A stretch of DNA of 64,000 nucleotides from Pseudocercospora fijiensis CIRAD86 (taxonomy: Eukaryota; Ascomycota; Dothideomycetes; Mycosphaerellales; Mycosphaerellaceae), in the NCBI RefSeq assembly GCF_000340215.1, contig NW_006921537.1, forward strand, positions 4,707,461 through 4,771,460. The letters run 5' to 3'. The stretch's first letter is position 1. Each line of letters begins with the position of its first letter. The notes beneath the pieces were generated by a model. The model had not been told where the DNA came from and ran no database searches. It saw only the letters and a program-made list of their open reading frames with translations. The position numbers were made by a program, and so were the translations under genes. Shown here one piece after another: positions 56,180-64,000 of this stretch.

Positions 56180-57628
56180 CTTATATATTACGACACCGGC
56201 TACTCGAAGCTGTCTTATTAAATTAAGATAGCTCTTAAGTGTAATCGAGAAGACGACGACGACGACTTTACGCCTAAACAGCTAGTCAAGTAGATTAAGC
56301 AAGACTCTTTAGGTCTATCTAAGAAAGAAAGCAAGAAAGAAGGTAAGAAAAAGCAGACCGACAAATTATATACTAACGCTAAGGCCGAAACCGCTAGTTA
56401 AGCTCTTAAGCGTATTAGCAAATTAGCTAAAGAGTACCGCGAAGGCATTAATAACAGCTCTAAAGGTAAATCAAAAGATAAGCTAAAGCAGGGTTAGCTA
56501 GAATCTTTAGCTTAAGCGGTAGCCCGTAAGCTAAAGTTCTTGTCTATTATAGACAATCTACCGCCGGCTAGATTTATTAAGCCTGCTAAGAAGTTTCTCT
56601 ATAATGTCTACCTACCGGTAGTTACGACTATCTATCCCGATAAGAAGGTAAGTAACCTTAACGTACTTGCTCCGCTATAATACTAACGATAGTTATAGGC
56701 TTTCTTCCGCGTAAATACTAGTCTAATTATAACTGCCTCTAGTAAGAGCATCGTCTTACGTACTATCGAGATCGTTAAGGTAGCGATTCTAGGACTTACT
56801 TAGAGCTCTATTAAGAAGACGTTCGTTAAGCTTCCCGGAAACGACGATAATAATAAGGCTCTTCGCAATAAGATCTACTTCTTTTACCTATTCCGAGGTC
56901 GCCTCGCCGAATCCCTCTTCTCTTATATAGATTAGGAGTATATATTACTATAGCGCTTACTCTCTAGCGAAGCTGCCGAGCTTACCTAGAATAAAGTTGT
57001 TCCCGAGCTTAAGATGCTTAGTAACGTTAAGACGGAGATTCGTAGCCTAATCGGCGGTTATCGTATAGATACTAAAGGTAAAAACGTCCTCGATACTCTC
57101 TTTAGTAATGTCTTAACTGCCTCTATAAAGTTGTATAAGTTCGATAAAGTGCTAGCTAACTCTACTAACACCTCTAATAAGGATAAGTTAAATGCGATTA
57201 ACGCCTAGTTCCTAGATTACGGACCTAGAGGAGTATTAGAGCTATACTACTTTGCCGAGGATGTCCGAGACAAGAGTAATCTAGTTTAAGTCGTTGCTAG
57301 GGGCGAAGTTAGCGCCGATATAGATCTAGATACGATTATTAATGATTACGTCTAGGACTACGGCGATCTCTCCGAATTAGATAATACCGTTTTATCTATC
57401 CTTAAGAAGAACGGTATAGATATTTAAGATAAGCTTCTACCGCGCTTCGAGGCTAACCTAAAGTACTTCTATAATATTAATAAGCGCCTTTCTACCGTTT
57501 AGGATACCGGCGTTAAAGACACCGTCTTTAATAATATATATACCCGACTCGATCTCCTCGAAAACAACTTATATTATATTAGGAAGATTATTGTCGAGCT
57601 TCGTAAGCAATAGATTACTTCGATCTAA
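56180..57628 (+). pseudogene. unidentified Lys-rich protein relic
   Basis: Phase-2 frame open except for TAA/TAG, ending at TAA 57626-57628. It starts with an acidic run ('REDDDDDFTPKQL', from 56246) and a Lys/Ser/Glu-rich segment ('SLGLSKKESKKEGKKKQTDK'), then helical blocks including 'RISKLAKEYREG', 'FVKLPGNDDNNKALRNKIYF' and, with no stop for 195 bp, 57014-57208 ('IRSLIGGYRIDTKGKNVLDT'), and ends 'DLLENNLYYIRKIIVELRK'. Charged linker plus helical body suggests a nuclear protein; this is inference. No family is recognised. Confidence 0.5.
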
Positions 57629-59011
57629 TGCGGATAATACGAAGCTCTAGATTATCCTTCGCCGTATATAGGCCTTAGTTGCTACGATATAGGGCTATGC
57701 CTAAGAAGGCAGCCTTTAGCTTACGGTTATAGATTCTTTATTAACGGATCTAGCCTCTCTACTCGTAGGACAATCCGACGATCCTTACTCGCTAATAAAC
57801 ACTACTAAGATAGTACAATTCGAGAAGATACGGAAGAGTAGCGACTATAAGACTAAGCTAGATGCACTTTCTAACGCCGATAAGGAGATTATAGAGAAGG
57901 GCGATAGAGCTCGTCGTTTGTTTACCGAAGGACGTATATACGAAGCGTGCTTAACTTAGTTCTCGTAGCTAATATAGCGTTTCTATCGGAGTAAAAGATA
58001 TACGTATCGGCTTTCTAGCTAAGCGGTAAGTTGTCGACTAGCTTAAGTTTATTAAAGCACAAATACTAATGTCTTTATAGGAATATAGTAACCGGCCTCG
58101 GGATTTCCGATAACCGCGAGTAGGTATAGTTCTACCCTTGCCTGTACGACATCGTTAAGACTACGAAGTAGTATCCTAGCTATAGCCCTTTCTTCTAGTA
58201 CTTTAGACACATCTACTACTGCTCTTACTAATCGGCGCTTCGCGCGAGAAAGTCAAGTTCGAGTTAACTGTCCTATAGAATATCGACTAAAAGAGATTAT
58301 TGTTTTAGTAGTCGCTAATATAAGGTCTTAGTTTTATATTACCTATTACTAAGTCTGCGAAAATAATAGTTAGCTAGCTAGTTTAGCCCGTATACTATAT
58401 ATTATAGTATTATTATTAGAGCAAATTTGTATAATAGCGAAATCTGCCTATTAAGCCGTACGTCGAGCTTAGTAGTAAAGCGCTATAAAATAACTTGCGA
58501 TCGAACTATCTTCTCTACTATATCTCTACTTGTAGGTTCTTCCGTATATTTCGGAGCCTATTTTTACAATACTACTAGCAAATAGTGCCTTTCGGAGTAG
58601 ATTACCGCAGCCTCGTTATAGTCTTCTAATGCTTAGTATAAGGACGTTGCTCTTGCCTAGTCCTTATAATACTACCTTCTTAGCTAGGATCTATAATATA
58701 TAGGCGCTATACTCCTTAGAATATCTGCGGTAGCTATACTATAATAAGAGCATTTCGAAAATTCGCTAGCTAATATACGGACTAAAGGGTGCTAATCGTT
58801 TTACTACTACGCGGCCGACCTCTTAAGTCTATATTTCGGATCTAAAGTTAATAGTACGGTTAAGGGCTTTATACTGCTCCTTAGCGTAAAGGCGTTAATA
58901 GGCTATACTATAGTCGAGTACTACAGCTGATTTAAATAGGCTAATACGAAGTAGGTTGTTATTAATACCTAGAGGCGGACGCACGATATTATTGTTTAGG
59001 CTAGTTATATA
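57629..59011. other. RIP-mutated DNA, coding-like but unassigned
   Basis: A + strand frame around 57770-57990 ('KLDALSNADKEIIEKGDRAR') looks protein-like, with only RIP-type stops. Beyond that no frame on either strand is convincing. It runs to the right edge of the mutated domain. Confidence 0.35.
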
Positions 59012-59037
59012 CGAGGTCTCGGCTCGTAGCAGGATGA
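59012..59037 (-). repeat. candidate right terminal inverted repeat of the 56-kb domain
   Basis: CGAGGTCT (59012-59019) and AGCAGGA (59028-59034) are the reverse complements of the two blocks at 2803-2810 and 2792-2798. The sequence changes from CpA/TpG-depleted to normal immediately to the right. Confidence 0.35.
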
Positions 59038-59379
59038 AGCTTTACGGGCCTCTTTACCATCCAGTATAGGGGTACAAGTGCACATAAGACTGGATACTTG
59101 CTTCAATTGCACATCAAACTGTGTTCGGTGAAGAAACTCCGAAAATCGGCTCCTGGTGAAGGTGAAGGAACGAGGGGGAGTGACCGGAGATCTCGGGACG
59201 GGTCGGGACGCGCAAATTTCTTGGCTCCGTTAGAATACTTCCCTTCCATCTCCCAGTTTCCACAATTTGCGGTCCGAATTCGATGAGAAATCAGCACGCC
59301 ACGATATTACGGAATCGAACCCCAACATTCACGCCGTATAAGGGGTTCATACCTCTAAGCCGCACCCTAGGTGATCAGG
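59038..59379 (+). promoter_or_regulatory. upstream region of the HCA59/Tls1-family gene
   Basis: About 340 bp of normal-composition DNA with abundant CA and TG. It contains the 5' region of the next gene. No specific promoter element can be named. Confidence 0.4.
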
Positions 59380-60367
59380 ATGTCAGAATCCGCTGATGCA
59401 CCGGCGGACACGCTCTTCAGACCCGGTAAGCGAAGGAAAGTCTTCCGCAAACGCAACTTCGACGACGACCACGAGGAAACCGCGGTCGGAACTCAGCTCC
59501 CAAAAGAGGCAAAGGCGAGCCACAGCGGCGGTCATGTCGAAGATTCAACTAACCTATCGTCGGTGGTTCGGCGACCAAACATCAAGAAGTATGGCATTGG
59601 TTTTGGCGGCATTGGGAATCCAAGTGTGGTGAAAGAGGCTTCGTCCACCGACAATGCTCTCGTCCCCAGCGAAACCCAGGTCCCCGCAGCTGCGCAGGCC
59701 GATCGCTTCGTTAAGCCGATGGGTAAAGCTGAAGTGATCGAAGATAAGCACCTGTACGTGCATGTGACGAGATCACCATCTATTCCGGTATCAGTGCTAA
59801 CAGCGTAGGACGGCATTCGTAGACTCGAAATTGGCTGAATTGCGTTCACCTGAGGCAACATTAGGCCCCAAAACAAATGACGATAATATGCACCTTGAAA
59901 GCAAAATCCTCGGACCAGAGCAGGGAGAAAGCTCGGCCAGATTTAAGCCAAAGACCCCATTAACCCACGCAGAGCGGAACAAGGACTATCTGACGCGTGC
60001 CCAACGCAAGCAGCAGAAGGCCATGCGCAGACAACCGAAGAGGGGCGAAGACGATGTCGTTCGCGACGATATGATTGATCAAATCTTCCGAGAAGGCCAA
60101 GTCCCCATGTACGACCAGGCTCAGTCGAAGGCGGAAACTTATAGCGACGATGGGCTGGATCATGATGAGGCAGCTGCTCGAGCTTTCAAGGCTCGGTTTC
60201 TCGCTGACATGGAGATGCAACGCAGGCGCAAGCCATCCTCTACGTCTGCAACTACCAAAAGCGCAGCACCGGCATCCACTGGACCTAAGCTTGGAGGCAG
60301 TCGCAGTATGAGAGAGAAGATGAAAGCGCTTGAGGCGGCCAAGGAGAAGACTGGCGTAAAGAAGTGA
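59380..60367 (+). CDS. HCA59/C9orf78/Tls1-family splicing factor
   Basis: Two exons, 59380-59753 and 59809-60367, joined across a 55-bp GTACGT...TAG intron with a GCTAAC branch site (about 59796); the product is 310 residues. The family (human C9orf78, fission yeast Tls1) associates with the spliceosomal helicase Brr2; Tls1 affects splicing of shelterin transcripts and so telomere length. Family features seen: an N-terminal basic 'RPGKRRKVFRKR', a conserved core 'EDKHL' continuing over the splice junction into 'TAFVDSKLAELR', and an acidic/basic disordered C-terminal half with 'DYLTRAQRKQQKAMRR'. I chose ATG 59380; no earlier in-frame ATG is seen. There are no RIP lesions although the mutated domain ends about 340 bp upstream. 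Confidence 0.88.
59754..59808 (+). other. intron of the HCA59/Tls1-family gene
   Basis: Starts GTACGTG and ends GCGTAG, 55 bp. Splicing restores the family core sequence. Reading through would end at a TAG spanning the acceptor site. Confidence 0.85.
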
Positions 60368-60911
60368 TAGATATTCAAACACCATCCAAGGCATTGCCGT
60401 CACAGACCGATTTGTCTCGCGAACCCAATAGTTATCATGAAGTTGATCTCGACGTGAAGGATGTTCCCGTCATGACCATGACCGTGGACTGCCCGGAATA
60501 TCATAGAGACGAAGAATATCTTTTCGCCATTCGAAAGATGTTGAAAAAGACATTCTTTAGCTGTTGAAAAGATAAATTTTAGCTATTCGAAAGATATTTT
60601 TTAGCTATTCGAAAGACGAGTTTTACCTATTCGAAAAATCATATTTCGTAGCTGTCCTCAAAATAACTTTTACCGCCACGCTTGTTACAACCTTACCCTA
60701 CCTACCTACATGCACTCTCTCTCGAGAGCACACTACTAAGCGTCTCAAGGAAATTGCAGTCGTAGCGAGTGTAACGAGAGGAATGAGAAAAGAGGAAAGC
60801 GAGTCGCAACATCATCCATCGTCAATATGTCACACGAACTACTACACGTAGGTAACACAATCTCATTAAAACCGTGGAGACTTTTCACACCCGGCAACCA
60901 CCATCTCATGC
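60368..60911. other. convergent intergenic region
   Basis: Shared 3' region of the two convergent genes. It holds the short tandem repeat at 60515-60645 and otherwise unremarkable AT-moderate DNA. No gene is supported. Confidence 0.6.
60515..60645 (+). repeat. imperfect tandem repeat, about 22-25 bp unit
   Basis: TTAGCTATTCGAAAGA-type units occur about four to five times (for example at 60579 and 60601), with flanking half-units CATTCGAAAGATG and ACCTATTCGAAAAAT. Confidence 0.75.
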
Positions 60912-63350
60912 CTAAAGCTTGGAGAGGCCAACAACCTCGCGGTGGTGGTGGTACTCTGGAACCCTCATGTCCAAAGCACGGCCAGTGTAGCCGAGATCCT
61001 CTGCCGTCAAGACGGCACACTTCTCGCCGATCAGCAGAGCAGTGGAATATGTGTTGCAGCCCACGTTGTCTGGACAGATCGACAAGTCGGCAACCTTGAG
61101 GCCCTTGGTGCCGTGGACGTTGAGGCGCTCGTCGAGCACACCGTGCTTGACAATGGAGTTGCCCTCCTTTGGCGCCATCGAGCAAGTACCTGGAAGAACA
61201 CCACGTTAGCATAGATGACGGTATGGTCCGGAAGCGATGCTTACCAAGAGAGTGCCAGGTCGTCTCGGTGTGGCGCTTGACCCACTCCTCGACGGCGAGC
61301 AAATCGTCGCGGCTGTACTTGAGGTCCTCCTGGACGGTCTGCTGGGAGCTGTTGAGGAAAGCAGTGTCGGGCGCCTTGCCACTGAGCTTGGGCACGGTCC
61401 AGGAACCGACCTGGATGTTGGAGGTGATGTGGTTCGGTCCGGCGTAGGCGTTGGTGGTGTCGAGGTCCATGTCGCGGGCACGAGCTGGAGAGTCGTAGGC
61501 GAAGAATGGATGCTTGTCGACAACCTCACCTGCGTAGGCGTCCATGCGGCGGGCAGTCTCACGGGACTTGATGTATCCCCAAACCATTGGTGCCATATCA
61601 CGGCGGTCGTTCATGAAGCCAGCGTCGAAGTCTGGTGCCTCATATGGGTTGGGGCTGACGATGTGTGTGAAGCCACGAGAGAATGGGTACTCCAAGAAGT
61701 GGAACATGCAGAAGAATTTGCCTAGAGCGAAGGACACCAACGTCAGCAAGTGTACAAAGCTCGAACTCCGCTCCTAGGCTTGGGGCTGAGGTGGAAAGCC
61801 AGTGTCTCCCATCACAACCCCAGCCTCGGAGCTAGAGGGAAAACTCACCTGGTGGAATATGCATGTGGTCACCGAACCAACCAGCAACAACAGCCCAGTG
61901 CATGACTGGCTTGTCTGGCTTGTCCTTGAAGTATGAGTCCCAGCCCGAAATGAATTCTGGGAATGGCCAAGACTTCATCTCCTCGAGCTCCTTAGCGGAC
62001 GGTCGGGCCTTGACACCAGCCTCGATACCGTTAGTCGCCAATGGCCCGGTGCCGTTGATTTCCTATAGAGGTAATTGGGTCAGCACATGGTTTGAAAGTG
62101 ACGTGCCACTCCGCAAGCTCGAGCTGAGACTGAACTACCGTGTCCGATCTCACGAGCGTTGCAGGTCTCGCTTGGCTGAGTGATGCAGAGACAGTTCGAG
62201 GTACTTACCCATTGGTTGAAGACCTTCGCCTGCACCTCTGGGTCGCCCCGTACGAAGTCATCGAACGAGTCAGTCCATGGCTTGGCACGGTAAAGTGAGA
62301 AGTATAGGTAGTGGTCCTGGAAGTTGAGGCCAACACCTGGCAGATCGACGATTGGCTTGACGCCAGCCTTTCGGAGCTTCTGGCTGTCACCAATACCAGA
62401 TCGCTGGAGGATCAATGGGGAGCTCAGGGTGCCACCGCTCACAATGACAAACTTGCGGGCCTTGAAGACGCGGGAGTGGTCCTCGTTAGGGTGGAGTGGC
62501 TTCGTTGGGACTGTTCGCACACCAGTTGCTCGGTTGCCCTCGAGAATGACCTTGTCGACCTTTGTGTTGCAGACGAGGTGCAAGTTCTCGTAGTGTTGTC
62601 GTGTGCTATGGATGTATGCGTGTGCAGAGTCACTTCGACGACCAGTGTCGCGGTTGATCCACTTGAGCCAGTGCTGAGCACCGTGGCCGGTCTTCAAGTC
62701 TTCGAGATCGTCGCTGAATGGGATGCCCTGGGATTCAGCGGCTCGCAAGAAATCTTGCATGACTGGATAGGTGTAGTTGCCGAAAGAGACCTTGATTGGG
62801 CCATCAAAACCGTGGATGTCCCGGTTATTACAGGATCGCTGGTATGTCTCGCGCTTCTTCATCAAAGGAATGAGTTCCTTGGTGGTCCAGCCCTTGGCTT
62901 GGAAGTCATCGTAGTCGGAGCCCGATGCACGAGTGTACATCATAAAGTTGATTGAGCTGCCTTCACGATTCTTTAGCTTTCTCTCTCGCCTGGGAGTGAC
63001 ATGAGGGGCCACGAACCACCACCGAGGATGTGAGCGCAAGGAACGATCGCACGACGGCCCGAGAGCCATTCGGATGGACGAGAGTAGTAGAAGGAGGCAG
63101 TCTTGCTGTCCAACTTCATGTTGCGTGGGAAGATACCTGGGCGGTAGACCCATGGGTTGTTGAGATTGTTCTCTCCAGCTTCAATGAGCATGACCTGGAG
63201 GCTGTGATCCAGGTTGGCCAAACGGCCAGCAACGACGCAACTACATCTTGTCAGTCAAGCCAACAATAATAATGCTTCCAATGCCCAGCGGACGAACCCG
63301 CATGATCCTCCACCGCACACAATGATATCAACCTCGTCTGGGATCGTCAT
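60912..63350 (-). CDS. alcohol (methanol) oxidase, GMC family, peroxisomal
   Basis: FAD-dependent oxidation of short-chain primary alcohols to aldehydes, yielding H2O2. Six exons: 63298-63350, 63013-63240, 62209-62956, 61849-62062, 61245-61721, 60912-61189. Introns are 57, 56, 146, 127 and 55 bp, all GT-AG. The exons total 1998 bp, 665 residues plus stop, the usual length of fungal alcohol oxidases. The N-terminus 'MTIPDEVDIIVCGGGSCG' carries the FAD dinucleotide-binding glycines. Family blocks follow: 'RAIVPCAHILGGGS' (GMC signature 1), 'MMYTRASGSDYDDF', 'NRDTGRRSDSAHA', 'GGTLSSPLILQRSGIG' (GMC signature 2), 'FFCMFHFLEYPFSRG', 'TTWHSLGTCSMAP' and 'CPDNVGCNTYSTALLIGEKC'. The last residues are SKL, a type-1 peroxisomal targeting signal. 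No broken codon was seen. Confidence 0.95.
61190..61244 (-). other. intron 5 of the alcohol oxidase gene
   Basis: 55 bp, GTAAGC...TTCCAG with a GCTAAC branch site. Splicing joins 'TTWHSLG' to 'TCSMAPKEGN'. Confidence 0.9.
61722..61848 (-). other. intron 4 of the alcohol oxidase gene
   Basis: 127 bp, GTGAGT...CTCTAG. Splicing joins 'MHIPPG' to 'KFFCMFHFLEYP'. Confidence 0.88.
62063..62208 (-). other. intron 3 of the alcohol oxidase gene
   Basis: 146 bp, GTAAGTAC...CTATAG. Splicing joins 'KVFNQW' to 'EINGTGPLATNG' in phase. Confidence 0.88.
62957..63012 (-). other. intron 2 of the alcohol oxidase gene
   Basis: 56 bp, GTGGCC...GGCAG. Splicing joins 'ILGGGS' to 'SINFMMYT'. Unspliced reading ends at an in-frame TAA. 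Confidence 0.88.
63241..63297 (-). other. intron 1 of the alcohol oxidase gene
   Basis: 57 bp, GTTCGT...TGTAG. It splits the glycine-rich FAD-binding loop; splicing gives 'GGGSCGCVVAGRLA'. Confidence 0.88.
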
Positions 63351-64000
63351 GTTGGGCAACTTTTTGCCCGTTCAAACTCTTGCTGACGTTTGGTAGGGGT
63401 CGGTGGTGGTGTGTTATGACAATGAGTGGGATCGAGGAGGATAGTCCTGATCTTGTCTCTCACAGTGAGTGAGCAGCAAGACAGTATATCAACACCAGGT
63501 CCCCGCATACTCCACAGTCAGGTGCTTCGGAAGAGAGGAAGTAAGACAGCAATCCCACTTCACTAATGCAAGGATGCTAAGAGTCTGTTAGATGAGAAGA
63601 GATCCTCCAGGCTGTTGCTGGTCCTACGAGCTGAGCTCACGCCACGCGTGAAAGAGGAGTGGAATACAGCGAGCGAGCCAGGCATGACGGCCTATTCCTG
63701 TTTCCGGCCGGGATAGTGAGGGTCGCAGCAGGCGAAACAGCAGTTGGACTCGAAAGTCTTTGTCCAAGCCACCAGAGAATAATGTCAGGTGCGGAGAACC
63801 TAGCATTGCAGGCATTAATGCAGTTGACCAGGGAGCAGAATGGAGCACGACCGCCAAATCCGATCGAGCTTGACCAGGGTTGAGACAGCGACTGGTAAAA
63901 CAGAAGCCTGCACATCCGCTCCGCCTTGTCTAACACACGTGTACTGCATACCGTGTGCTCATTGAGCTCCAATAATGGCCACGTATACCAGCAGCTCGGA
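63351..64000 (-). promoter_or_regulatory. 5' region of the alcohol oxidase gene
   Basis: About 650 bp upstream of the ATG with no supported gene. It should contain the promoter and 5' UTR. Several overlapping ORFs on both strands show no family resemblance. No specific regulatory motif can be named with confidence. Confidence 0.45.

Noticed and set aside
14440..57628. Endogenised large DNA virus
   Set aside because: PIF1- and SNF2-like motors occur in some large viruses, but no capsid, packaging ATPase, family B polymerase or other viral hallmark was seen.
2781..59040. Alternative genetic code with TAA/TAG read as glutamine
   Set aside because: In-frame TAA/TAG are frequent where Gln is expected, but they also replace Trp. 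CpA/TpG are depleted everywhere including LTRs, and the intact genes at the right end use the standard code. RIP explains all of it.
2781..59040. Starship element with a DUF3435 tyrosine recombinase
   Set aside because: I looked near both ends and on both strands for the C-terminal recombinase motifs and did not recognise them. Mutation could hide them, so this is undecided rather than excluded.
60364..60567. 67-codon ORF between the two intact genes
   Set aside because: It starts inside the stop region of the upstream gene, ends in a tandem repeat and resembles no known family; not enough support.
61237..62955. Long + strand ORFs opposite the alcohol oxidase gene
   Set aside because: They lie antisense to well-conserved oxidase exons and are by-products of its codon usage.
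63624..63972. Overlapping ORFs upstream of the alcohol oxidase
   Set aside because: Several short frames on both strands overlap, with no domain and no sensible splice structure; treated as promoter region.
1..64000. Telomeric repeat tract
   Set aside because: No run of TTAGGG/CCCTAA units was seen, so a chromosome end cannot be claimed despite the subtelomere-like composition.

Overview
The window reads as a chromosome segment of a filamentous ascomycete (Pezizomycotina; class not determinable here). Three things point to this: the intact genes at the right end carry short GT-AG introns, mostly 55-57 bp, with CTAAC-type branch sites; one of them is a fungal peroxisomal alcohol oxidase; and the left 59 kb shows repeat-induced point mutation (RIP). 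In that part CpA and TpG are nearly gone, TpA is in great excess and CpG is mostly kept from about 2.8 kb on. Reading frames are broken almost only by TAA/TAG, as expected when CAA, CAG and TGG codons mutate.

Layout. (1) 1-2780: very AT-rich DNA, mutated more severely than the rest, holding the 3' part of a PIF/Harbinger (HARBI1-like) transposase relic. (2) 2781-about 59040: one RIP-mutated domain with sharp edges. It contains relics of a non-retroelement gene set on both strands: a protein with helix-turn-helix-like repeats, a Cys-rich zinc-type protein, a PIF1-family DNA helicase, a basic coiled-coil protein, a bZIP-like segment, a hexapeptide-repeat protein, an SNF2-family ATPase and several long unrecognised frames. 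Similar sequences in opposite orientation (2788-2810 and 59012-59037) lie at the two edges, so the domain may be one inactivated giant mobile element. (3) Inside it, at 18247-39316, sits a Ty3/gypsy chromovirus ('B') with 346-bp LTRs and target duplication CTTAG. Inside an antisense ORF of B sits a second chromovirus complex ('A', 19134-33300) with target duplication TTCCC, rearranged into a tandem LTR array with two gag-pol units. (4) From 59040 on the sequence is unmutated, gene-dense DNA: a two-exon HCA59/Tls1-family splicing factor (+) and a six-exon alcohol oxidase ending in the peroxisomal signal SKL (-).

Insertion order read from nesting: host domain first, then B into an ORF downstream of the PIF1 gene, then A into B, then tandem rearrangement of A, with RIP acting on the layers. 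Nothing left of 59 kb appears able to encode a functional protein; the two right-hand genes look intact. Coordinates of RIP-broken genes are approximate because start codons and introns cannot be fixed.
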